A DNA stretch of 35,356 nt, from contig JAEUHD010000195.1 of the NCBI GenBank assembly GCA_016793645.1, positions 1 to 35,356 of the forward strand, in the 5' to 3' direction. Each line of letters begins with the position of its first letter. The stretch's first letter is position 1. Source of the stretch: Verrucomicrobiales bacterium. Its GTDB lineage: Bacteria > Verrucomicrobiota > Verrucomicrobiia > Limisphaerales > UBA9464. The notes under the pieces are model-generated. The model was not told where the DNA came from. It saw only the letters and a list, made by a program, of their open reading frames with translations, and did no database searches. Of the stretch, positions 16,096 to 24,068 are shown piece after piece. The translations under genes and the position numbers were made by a program.

Positions 16096-18246
16096 ATGAG
16101 CTTGAAACCGCTGACCAGTGCCGAAGTGAAGGAATTGACCGACGGATTGCACCGTCTTGCCCGAAACCTCTGGTGGAGCTGGGACCAGGACGCCCAGGAG
16201 GTTTTCCAGGCCCTGTCCCCGCGCGGATGGCAGAACCTGTATCACAATCCGGTGGCCGTCCTGCACGAGGTGTCCGACTACGAATTGCGCGTCCGGTTGC
16301 AGGATCCCGAGCTGGCGTCCCGGGTGCGGAAGGTTCTGGCCGCATTCCGGACCTACATGGAGGACAAGGAGACCTGGGCGTCGAAGAACGCTCCGCAGCT
16401 CGCCCAGAATCCGGTGGCCTACTTCTCCGCCGAGTTTGCCTTTCACGAGTGCCTGCCGATCGCGGCCGGCGGTCTTGGAGCCCTGGCGGGGGATCACACC
16501 AAGTCCGCAAGCGACCTCGGACTCGGCTTCGTCGGCATCAGCCTGTTCTACCGTGAGGGCTACTTCCAGCAATCCATCAACAACGACAACTGGCAGCAGG
16601 AACACTACAGTCCGCTGAATCCGCGCAACCTGCCGCTGGACGCGGTGGTGGATGGCAGCGGGAAGCCGGTCGTGTGCAGCGTCCGGATGTTCGGGACGCC
16701 GATTCACTTCCACGCCTGGCGCATCAACGTCGGGCGGGTGCCGGTCTATCTGCTCGACACGAACCGTCCGGAGAACGAGGGGCAGTACCGGGACCTGACC
16801 AACCGGGTGTACGGCGGGGACACGACCACCCGCATCATGCAGGAAATCCTGCTGGGCGTGGGGGGCGTTCGGCTGTTGCGCGCGCTGGGGGTGCAGCCCT
16901 CCACCTTCCACATGAACGAGGGCCACGCGGCGTTCCTGACCCTGGAGCTGATCCGGGAAAAGATGGCGGCGGGAAAAGCCTTCGACGAGGCGGGCCGGCT
17001 CACGCGGGAGGAATGCATCTTCACCACGCACACCCCGGTCGAGGCGGGACACGACCGGTTCACCTCGGATCTGGTGCGTCTCGCCGGCGGCAAGTTCATC
17101 CACAACCTGCGCATCAGCCACGAGGATCTGATGGAACTCGGAAACGAGCATCCGGGGACGCCGGGAAATCCGTTCTGCATGACCGCCCTCGCCCTGAAGT
17201 TCTGCCGCGCCGCGAACGGCGTCAGCCAGCTCCACGGTGAAGTCAGTCGCGACATGTGGAAGGGCTATTTTGGAAAGGAGAACGCGGACGAGGTTCCCAT
17301 TGGCGCCATCACCAACGGCGTCCATCTCGTCGGCTGGGTCAAGGGACCCATGCGGCGGCTCTGGATGCGGAAGTATCTGGAGAACGGCGGGACGCCGGAC
17401 CGGTTTGTTTACGACGCGAATACTCCGGCATTCTGGGAGCGGCTGGCGGATCCGGCGGTCACCACCGACGAGGAGCTGTGGGCCATGCGGTACCGACTGC
17501 GCCGCGAGCTGATCGAATTTGCCCGGCGCCGGCTTCTCATCCAGGGCCGTTCGTTCAGCACCGGGGACTTCATCACCTTCGACGCCATGCTGAATCCCGA
17601 TGCGCTGACCATCGGCTTCGCCCGCCGCTTCGCCACCTACAAGCGCGCCCCGCTGATCTTTGACCAGTTCGACAACATCATCAAACTGGTCCGCGACACC
17701 AGCCGGCCCGTCCAGTTCGTGTTCGCCGGCAAGGCGCATCCCCGGGATGAGCACGGAAAGGCGTTCATCCAGAAAATCGTCCATCTGTCGAAGTTCAGCG
17801 AACTCAAGGGACACCTGGTGTTCATCGAGAACTACGACATCCACGTCTGCCGGAAGATGGTTTCCGGATGCGACATCTGGCTGAACAATCCGCGGCGTCC
17901 GCTTGAGGCGTCCGGGACGAGTGGCATGAAGACCACACCCCACGGTTGCCTCAATCTCTCCATCCTCGACGGCTGGTGGCGGGAGGACTTTGACGGCACC
18001 AACGGATTCGGGATTGGTCCGGATTCGCACCCGTCGGATGTCCAGGAGCAGGATCGCGTGGACAGTGCGAACCTCTTCAAGGTGCTCACCGAAGAGGTGG
18101 TTCCCACCTTCTTCAATCGCGACGCCAACGGCATTCCCCGTCAATGGATCGCGAAGATCCGTCGTGCCATGGTGACCCTGGCCGCCAAGTACAGCACTTG
18201 GCGGATGGTGCAGGAGTACACCGAGAAGTACTACCTGCGGAAGTGA
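16096..18246 (+). CDS. glgP: Alpha-glucan phosphorylase
   Basis: The 716-residue protein releases glucose 1-phosphate from alpha-1,4-glucans (glycogen or maltodextrin). It belongs to the shorter bacterial/archaeal form with an N-terminal DUF3417-like region (LARNLWWSWDQDAQEVF). Motifs in order: YFSAEFAFHECLPI with AAGGLGALAGDH, GVGGVRLLRALG, TFHMNEGHAAF, TTHTPVEAGHDRF, GAITNGVHLVGW, FARRFATYKRAPL, and EASGTSGMKT with Lys612 as the PLP-binding lysine. A start four codons upstream (ATG at 16084) is equally possible. It stands alone here, without glgA, glgB or glgX, and converges with the S8 protease gene. Confidence 0.95.
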   Translation: MSLKPLTSAEVKELTDGLHRLARNLWWSWDQDAQEVFQALSPRGWQNLYHNPVAVLHEVSDYELRVRLQDPELASRVRKVLAAFRTYMEDKETWASKNAPQLAQNPVAYFSAEFAFHECLPIAAGGLGALAGDHTKSASDLGLGFVGISLFYREGYFQQSINNDNWQQEHYSPLNPRNLPLDAVVDGSGKPVVCSVRMFGTPIHFHAWRINVGRVPVYLLDTNRPENEGQYRDLTNRVYGGDTTTRIMQEILLGVGGVRLLRALGVQPSTFHMNEGHAAFLTLELIREKMAAGKAFDEAGRLTREECIFTTHTPVEAGHDRFTSDLVRLAGGKFIHNLRISHEDLMELGNEHPGTPGNPFCMTALALKFCRAANGVSQLHGEVSRDMWKGYFGKENADEVPIGAITNGVHLVGWVKGPMRRLWMRKYLENGGTPDRFVYDANTPAFWERLADPAVTTDEELWAMRYRLRRELIEFARRRLLIQGRSFSTGDFITFDAMLNPDALTIGFARRFATYKRAPLIFDQFDNIIKLVRDTSRPVQFVFAGKAHPRDEHGKAFIQKIVHLSKFSELKGHLVFIENYDIHVCRKMVSGCDIWLNNPRRPLEASGTSGMKTTPHGCLNLSILDGWWREDFDGTNGFGIGPDSHPSDVQEQDRVDSANLFKVLTEEVVPTFFNRDANGIPRQWIAKIRRAMVTLAAKYSTWRMVQEYTEKYYLRK

Positions 18247-18268
18247 CGACCGACCGGGCCGTCACCGA

Positions 18269-20560
18269 TCATTCGGGGACGGTTCGGACCTGCAGCACTT
18301 GAAACGATTCCAGGGCGGGCAGGAACCAGGCGGATTCGGGAAAGGAACCGGGGGCGTTGGTGATCCGGGTAAAGGGCCGGCCGGCATCGGTCGTTCCCCA
18401 GATTTCGAAGGACTCGGCGCCGTTGGACGGCCAGGAGAGGCGGGGGCGTTCCCCGTTCGTGGCGGGAAGGAACAACGAGGCGACCAGGGCGGTTTCCCTC
18501 ACACGGGGATGGGTTCCGGCCATCTGCTCGGCCGCGTTGGTCCACCCGTCATGATCCGGATCGTCCCCGGCCCCGTGCGACCGGCTTTGGAGCATGGCGT
18601 CCTCCCAACGGTCATCGAGTCCGTCGGCATCGGCATCCTCAATCGCCCTGCCCGTCAGAACAACCTCCACCGAATCCACCCGTCCGCTGATGCCGCTTCG
18701 ATGGTCCAGGAAGTCCACGCGCCAGGTGCCGCGACTGGATTCGCCGAGGTGCAGGACGGAATGGAAGGTCCAATCCAACGGTACCGGCTCCGCCGCGGAA
18801 CCGGGACGCAGCAACCGGCTCACGGTGCCGCCGGGTGAGGTCAGCAACACCTCGATGTCCCGGGCCCGTGCGTGATCCCACCGGACGGCGACCTGCACGT
18901 GTTGCACGGCCAGGGCTTGGGATATCGGGAACTCGTAGGATACACCGCCGGGAGTTCCGCCGGTGACCCCGTCGGGAATGGGGCGGACGGAGTTCAGGCG
19001 TTGGCGGACTTCCACGGGAGACTCCTGTCGCACCCAGGCCCGGGCAAGCCGCACTGCGGCCCCGGCGTCCGGCACGCCGAATCCCGTGTTGTGGCTGATG
19101 CGAAACCCCGCAGCGTTCGTGCGCAAATCGGGATCGGCGGGGTCGGTTTGGCGGGCCGAGAGCGCGAGGATCTGGGGCACCTCCCACCACGTAAGATCCG
19201 GGTTGGCGGACAACAGCAATGCGACGCATCCCGCCACCTGGGGCGCCGAACCCGACGTGCCGCTGAACCGGCGCGAGCCCGCGAGGTAGTCCGCGCCCGA
19301 GGGATCCCCGGGGTCCACCAGCGTGTTGAGTCCGGCCGCCCCCACGCGGTCGGTGGTGACCAGTCCCGGGGAACCGGTTCGCAGGTCCCCGCTGGGCGCC
19401 GCGACGAGGACACAGGCTCCGGGGGTGCTGTACGAGGCGTAGCGTCCGGCCTCCGTCACCGCAGCGACGGCGATCTGTCGGGGATCATTGGCGTAGCCGT
19501 CGAGGTTTGCATCCCCGGATCCGCTGTTGAAATTGAAGTCGGTATCCCGGGTGTTGCCGGCGGATCGGACAAAGACCACTCCGCGGCCGCCCCGGCCGGT
19601 GGCCACGGCCCGGCCAATGGCCTCGTCCTCCAACAGGCGCCGTCCGACAAAAAGGAAATCCGAATTTCCCCACGAATGGTTCTGGATGCCAACCCGCTGC
19701 GAGTCGTGCTCGAACGTGTCCGCCATGCCCGCGTCGTCCGGCATTTTTCCGTCCTCATCAAAAATCACCCAACTGGACAATCCCGCCTCCGGCGCGACTC
19801 CGGAGATTCCGATCCCGTTGTCCCCGGTCGCCGCAATCAGGCCCGCGACCGCGGTTCCGTGATACACCACATCCCCCAGGGGGGCTCCGTCTGCGGGCGG
19901 GGCGAGGAAGTTCCGACCGGCATCGGCGAGACGCGGCGCAAGATCCGGATGCCCCGGGTCGATTCCGTCGTCGGCCACCCCCACCACGACATGGGCGCCG
20001 CGCGTGACGGGCCAGGCGGAGCGGACGCGAAGGTCCGCTCCGGCGGGGGCGAAGGCGGCGGTGGGACGTGAGGTCTGCAGCGAATACTGGAGCGGGAAGT
20101 ACCGGTCGTCCGGGGCCGGTGCGTAGTCGAAATGACGCCGGAGGGATGCGCGTCGCTGGGTGGGAACCGCCACCGAGACGTCCCGCCGCTGGGACAGGTC
20201 CGCGGCGGCGGCGATGGCGGTGGGCGCATCCGGGGCCTCCAGGATCCAGGTGAGGGAATCCACCTGCCGCCGCACCCGGAGCCCGGAAGGCAGCGGCGGG
20301 GTGCCGGAGGCCGGAGGGTGCGTCAGGCGCAGGACGACGCGGCGGCCGAGTTCAACCCGCGCTCCGCCGGAACGCGGCCGGGCGGGAATCCAGTCCGGTC
20401 CACGGAAGGCGGCCGCCGGGGAGGCGGGTGGTGCGGCGATTTCGTAAACCTGGATCCCTGGTTCCCGGAATGGAACCGCGTCGCCGTGCGCCGCGAGGGC
20501 CATCCCGCAAAGCGCGGCCCCGAGGGCCAGGCGGAATGGAGCGGAATGGATCGCGGTCAC
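18269..20560 (-). CDS. Secreted kexin-like S8 serine protease with P/Homo-B domain
   Basis: The 763-residue product (GTG start) has a signal peptide (LALGAALCGMALAAHG) and a propeptide-like region to about 180. The subtilisin-fold catalytic domain has Asp197 in VADDGIDPGHPDL, His234 in YHGTAVAG, oxyanion Asn336 in RSAGN and Ser436 in FSGTSGSAP. The DDG form and the following domain (about 500-630, ending RVDSVEVVLTGRAI) match kexin/proprotein-convertase enzymes with a P-domain. The C-terminus has two calcium-binding-like repeats (DADADGLDD, DPDHDGWTN), then a tail of unknown fold. It probably acts outside the cell. It diverges from recF (116 nt). Confidence 0.9.
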   Translation of the reverse strand: MTAIHSAPFRLALGAALCGMALAAHGDAVPFREPGIQVYEIAAPPASPAAAFRGPDWIPARPRSGGARVELGRRVVLRLTHPPASGTPPLPSGLRVRRQVDSLTWILEAPDAPTAIAAAADLSQRRDVSVAVPTQRRASLRRHFDYAPAPDDRYFPLQYSLQTSRPTAAFAPAGADLRVRSAWPVTRGAHVVVGVADDGIDPGHPDLAPRLADAGRNFLAPPADGAPLGDVVYHGTAVAGLIAATGDNGIGISGVAPEAGLSSWVIFDEDGKMPDDAGMADTFEHDSQRVGIQNHSWGNSDFLFVGRRLLEDEAIGRAVATGRGGRGVVFVRSAGNTRDTDFNFNSGSGDANLDGYANDPRQIAVAAVTEAGRYASYSTPGACVLVAAPSGDLRTGSPGLVTTDRVGAAGLNTLVDPGDPSGADYLAGSRRFSGTSGSAPQVAGCVALLLSANPDLTWWEVPQILALSARQTDPADPDLRTNAAGFRISHNTGFGVPDAGAAVRLARAWVRQESPVEVRQRLNSVRPIPDGVTGGTPGGVSYEFPISQALAVQHVQVAVRWDHARARDIEVLLTSPGGTVSRLLRPGSAAEPVPLDWTFHSVLHLGESSRGTWRVDFLDHRSGISGRVDSVEVVLTGRAIEDADADGLDDRWEDAMLQSRSHGAGDDPDHDGWTNAAEQMAGTHPRVRETALVASLFLPATNGERPRLSWPSNGAESFEIWGTTDAGRPFTRITNAPGSFPESAWFLPALESFQVLQVRTVPE

Positions 20561-20676
20561 CGCGGAAACCTACTGATCTCCCGCAGCGGGGCCAGCGGCG
20601 GTTTTTTCGCGGCGGGTGCCGGGGTGGAATCCATTCCACGGTCGCCACCGGAGCGTCCTTCACCCAGAATCACGGG

Positions 20677-21753
20677 GTGCATCTCGCCGAACTGCGCCTT
20701 CGCGACTTCCGGAATTACGGAAGACTCGACGCCCAGTTTACGCCCGGGTTCCACCTTTTCCTGGGGCGCAATGCCCAGGGGAAGACCAACCTGCTGGAGG
20801 CGATTTATCTGCTCGCCACCCTGAGATCGTTCCGGGGCGTCGGCGGAACCCACATGGTCCGGCACGGGGCGAAGGGCTATTTCGTGGGAGGAACCGTGGT
20901 CGGCCGAGGGCCGGCAGAGATTCGGGCCTATTGGTCCCCGCGGGAACGAAAGCTCTCCCTCAATGGAGCCCCCGTGAAGCGATTGGCGGATTTCCTCGGA
21001 ACGCTTCGGGCGGTGGTCTTCTGTTCCGAGGACGTCCAGTTGGTGAAGGGGGTCTCCCGGGTGCGGCGACGGTTTCTGGATCTTCTGCTCGCGCAGACGC
21101 GTCCCGACTACCTTCCGCTGCTCCTGCGCTACACGCAGGCGCTGCGGATGCGCAACGCGTTGTTGAAGCATCCGCTGCCCGACGAGGAACAGCTTGCGGG
21201 GTTCACCGCGGAACTGGTCCGACTTGGGGACGGACTGTCCGCAGCCCGACGGGAACTGGCTCCCCGGTTTGCCCCCCTGGCCGCGCAGGCCTTTCGTCGG
21301 ATCGCCTCCGAGGCCGATGAACTCGGCCTCGAATACCATCCCTCGGTGAAGGGGGATCTCGCCGTCGCCCTCGCCAACAGCCGCTCCCGGGAACGGACCT
21401 ATCGCACCACGATGGTGGGGCCGCACCGGGACGATCTGGCGTTGCGCGTCAACGGCCAGCCGGCGGCCCAGTACACCAGCGAAGGTCAGAAGCGGACGCT
21501 GGCCCTGGCGTTGAAGATGGCGCAGGCGGAATACATGACCGGTCTCCATGGATCGCCCCCCGTTCTGCTGATTGACGATGTCATGGGAGAACTGGACGCC
21601 ACCCGCCGCGCGGGGTTTCTCCCCTTGCTGAACCAGTCGCAGCGCGCCGGGGGGCAGGTATTCATGACCTGCACCGCCGAGGAGTGGCCGCGGGAACTGG
21701 GCCGGGAACTCATTCGTTGGTCCGTGGACGCCGGGAAACTCAATCAGGCCTGA
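20677..21753 (+). CDS. recF: DNA replication and repair protein RecF
   Basis: The 358-residue SMC-like ATPase helps load RecA at gaps in daughter strands with RecO and RecR. Walker A is GRNAQGKTNLLEA (30-42), the signature region is YTSEGQKRTLALAL and Walker B is LLIDDVMGELDA. The GTG at 20677 gives the usual N-terminus (HLAELRLRDFRNY); no ATG lies nearby in frame and the Shine-Dalgarno is weak. Often recF lies with dnaA, dnaN and gyrB; here none is present. It diverges from the S8 protease gene and converges with the EEP-family gene. Confidence 0.95.
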   Translation: MHLAELRLRDFRNYGRLDAQFTPGFHLFLGRNAQGKTNLLEAIYLLATLRSFRGVGGTHMVRHGAKGYFVGGTVVGRGPAEIRAYWSPRERKLSLNGAPVKRLADFLGTLRAVVFCSEDVQLVKGVSRVRRRFLDLLLAQTRPDYLPLLLRYTQALRMRNALLKHPLPDEEQLAGFTAELVRLGDGLSAARRELAPRFAPLAAQAFRRIASEADELGLEYHPSVKGDLAVALANSRSRERTYRTTMVGPHRDDLALRVNGQPAAQYTSEGQKRTLALALKMAQAEYMTGLHGSPPVLLIDDVMGELDATRRAGFLPLLNQSQRAGGQVFMTCTAEEWPRELGRELIRWSVDAGKLNQA

Positions 21754-21816
21754 GGGGGAATCCGTTTTCACCGGGGCCGGACTGCGGGTGGCGGTCCGTG
21801 TTCCCGATGGCGCCCG

Positions 21817-22818
21817 TCACCGAGGAGGCACCGCCAGTTCCGCAAGCAAAGGACGATGATCACTTCCAACGTCGGGGCCGACTTCAAGCCTTCGGACGGC
21901 GATGGATGGGGAAACCAGACAGTGGTCGAGAGGGAGGCTGAACCAGGGCTGGTCCACCTGCCATGTGGCAAACACGCCCCACCCAGGATGCGCCCGCAGC
22001 AGATGCCCGGCGCGCAGCAGTTGCGGGAAGTGCGGGCTCCAGGGAGTGATGTTGAGGTCACCGAGGATCACCGAAGTTTGCGGGTGGGCGGCCGCCCGTT
22101 CGGCAAGCGCGTCGAGTTGCCGATTGCGCTCGGCGGCGTCCTCACGAGATCCCGGAGGCAGCGGATGAGTCCCGGCGAGATGTACTACCCCATGGGGCGT
22201 CCGAACGGCGGCGAGAATCGAGGGCACCTCGGTTCCGGAAAGTTCCTCGACCCGACCTTCATCGAGCGGCAGGCGTGAAAGGAGGGCGATCCCGAAATTG
22301 TCGGTCCGCGCCTCCTCAAGACGAAACGGGTACCTGGTCCGGAGTGGTGCCAGATCCTTCATCCAGCGTGGGTCCACCTCCATCAACAAGATGACGTCCG
22401 GATCCGCCTGCCCAATCGCCTTGAGAACCAGGTCCGAGCGTCGGTTGGCGGTGTTCACGTTGATGGAAAGCAGTCGAATTACATCGCCGGCGGGATCTCG
22501 GGGCTGTCCGACCGGACGGGCTTCCCACAGGACGAGTCCACCGTTCACCAGGACACCCAATCCGGCGGCGACACAGGAGGCTCGTCGGGGTCGGCCGAGC
22601 AGCGTCAGCAGGGTCAGCAGGGCAAAGGCGATGGCGAGTTGAACCCGAAAATGGGAGGCGAGCTCGGGAAGCCAGTTCCAGGAGCCAAGGAATCCCGCGA
22701 GGGTAGCCAGCCAGCCCACCAGGGCGGCGGATTCGAGAAGTCCACTCCAGGAGACGTGGGACTTCAGTTTCTGGTCGGGAGGTTGGGTCCGCATGGGGTT
22801 CGACGATGGTTCCGGCAT
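21817..22818 (-). CDS. Membrane-anchored endonuclease/exonuclease/phosphatase (EEP) family protein
   Basis: The 333-residue product has three hydrophobic segments (about 27-47, 58-76, 80-100) followed by an EEP-fold domain. Expected active-site residues are Asn120 in LSINVN, Glu147 in LLMEVDP, His218 in AGTHPLPP, Asp254 and Asn256 in LGDLN, Asp299/His300, and the SDHRPL pair Asp320/His321. The catalytic domain probably faces the periplasm. Relatives include DNases, sphingomyelinase-like lipases and phosphodiesterases, so the substrate is open. An ATG at 22794 is an alternative start, and one to the left edge of the signal cannot be excluded. The gene diverges from the DegT gene. Confidence 0.85.
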   Translation of the reverse strand: MPEPSSNPMRTQPPDQKLKSHVSWSGLLESAALVGWLATLAGFLGSWNWLPELASHFRVQLAIAFALLTLLTLLGRPRRASCVAAGLGVLVNGGLVLWEARPVGQPRDPAGDVIRLLSINVNTANRRSDLVLKAIGQADPDVILLMEVDPRWMKDLAPLRTRYPFRLEEARTDNFGIALLSRLPLDEGRVEELSGTEVPSILAAVRTPHGVVHLAGTHPLPPGSREDAAERNRQLDALAERAAAHPQTSVILGDLNITPWSPHFPQLLRAGHLLRAHPGWGVFATWQVDQPWFSLPLDHCLVSPSIAVRRLEVGPDVGSDHRPLLAELAVPPR

Positions 22819-22937
22819 CGTGTCGCCGGGGGGCGTCCTGGATCTGGGACAAGCGTTCAACACCGAAGGTTCGCCTCCGATTCAAATCTTTCGCGTCGAA
22901 CCGGGCGGGGGGCTGTGGTTGGCTGGAGGCCGACGCC

Positions 22938-24029
22938 ATGAACGTCCCCTTTCTCAATCCCGGTGCGCAGGTCGCCGCCCTCCGTTCCGAAATCCTCGAG
23001 GCGGTGGCGCGATCCCTCGACCGTGGACACTTCATCCTCGGCCCCGACGTCGCCGCCCTCGAACAGGAAGTGGCCGCCGCCTGTGGCGCCGCCCATGGCA
23101 TTGGCGTCAACAGCGGATCCGACGCCCTGACGCTCGCCTTGCGGGCCCTGGGTATCGGACCCGGGGACGAGGTGATCACCTCGCCCTTCACCTACATTGC
23201 GCCGGCAGAGAGCATTCATCAGGTCGGGGCCAGGATCGTGTTTGCCGATGTTCATCCCCGGTACTTCACGCTCGATCCAGCGGATGTTGCGCGGCGGATC
23301 ACTCCGAAGACCCGCGCCGTCATCCCGGTGCATTTGTTCGGGCAGGCGGCTCCGATCCGGGAACTCGGGACGTTGGGGTTGCCCCTCATCGAGGACTGTG
23401 CACAGGCCATTGGGGCGGAACTCGACGGGAAGCCGCTGGGCGGCTTGGGGACGTTGGGTTGCCTGAGTTTTTATCCGACCAAGAACCTCGGTGCCTGCGG
23501 CGACGGGGGCATGGTGTTGACCCAGGACGCCGCGCTCGCCCGGACGCTGCGCATGCTGCGGGTCCACGGCATTGAACGGCGCTACCATCACGACCTGCAC
23601 GGTTGGAACTCGCGTCTCGACGACCTCCAGGCCGCAATCCTGCGCGTCAAACTTCCGCATCTCGCCGCCGGCAATGCACGACGCGCGGCCATTGCCGCCC
23701 GTTATGATGCCGGCCTCGCCGGGCTGCCTGTGGAAACTCCGCTGACCGCGCCGGGGAACCGGCATGTGTATCATGTGTACGCCGTGCTGACCGACCGGCG
23801 CGACGAATTGCAGGCGCACCTCGCGGCGAATGGCGTCCCAACCCTGATCTACTATCCCGTGCCGCTCCACTTGCAGCGTTGTTATGCGGACCAGGGATGG
23901 AAGGCCGGGGATTTCCCGGTCGCGGAGGCCCTCAGCCGCCGGATTCTCCCGCTGCCCATGTATCCGGAGCTTTCCGATGGGCAGGTGGACTGGGTGATTC
24001 GCCAGATCCGAACCTTCTTCGGGGCCTGA
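22938..24029 (+). CDS. DegT/DnrJ/EryC1-family PLP-dependent sugar aminotransferase
   Basis: The 363-residue protein transfers an amino group, usually from glutamate, to a keto sugar nucleotide. The start is an ATG with GGAGG 8 nt upstream (22925-22929). MNVPFLNP, GVNSGSDALTLAL (56-68), TSPFTYIAPAES (81-92), PVHLFGQ (130-136), IEDCAQAIGA with Asp153, and SFYPTKNLGACGDGG with the PLP lysine Lys182 are family motifs. The product is probably a deoxyaminosugar for surface polysaccharide, but no other sugar-nucleotide or glycosyltransferase gene is in the window, so this is inference. Confidence 0.92.
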   Translation: MNVPFLNPGAQVAALRSEILEAVARSLDRGHFILGPDVAALEQEVAAACGAAHGIGVNSGSDALTLALRALGIGPGDEVITSPFTYIAPAESIHQVGARIVFADVHPRYFTLDPADVARRITPKTRAVIPVHLFGQAAPIRELGTLGLPLIEDCAQAIGAELDGKPLGGLGTLGCLSFYPTKNLGACGDGGMVLTQDAALARTLRMLRVHGIERRYHHDLHGWNSRLDDLQAAILRVKLPHLAAGNARRAAIAARYDAGLAGLPVETPLTAPGNRHVYHVYAVLTDRRDELQAHLAANGVPTLIYYPVPLHLQRCYADQGWKAGDFPVAEALSRRILPLPMYPELSDGQVDWVIRQIRTFFGA

Positions 24030-24068
24030 CGCCCTCGAAACCCGACGGTGGGGCCGGGGGCCTGTCGC

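Noticed and set aside
15730..18144. Minus-strand open frame (804 codons) opposite glgP
   Set aside because: glgP is diagnostic on the plus strand; the opposite frame shows no family motif.
18247..18268. Possible hairpin GTGACG/CGTCAC after glgP
   Set aside because: Short stem without a T-run between converging genes; too weak to call a terminator.
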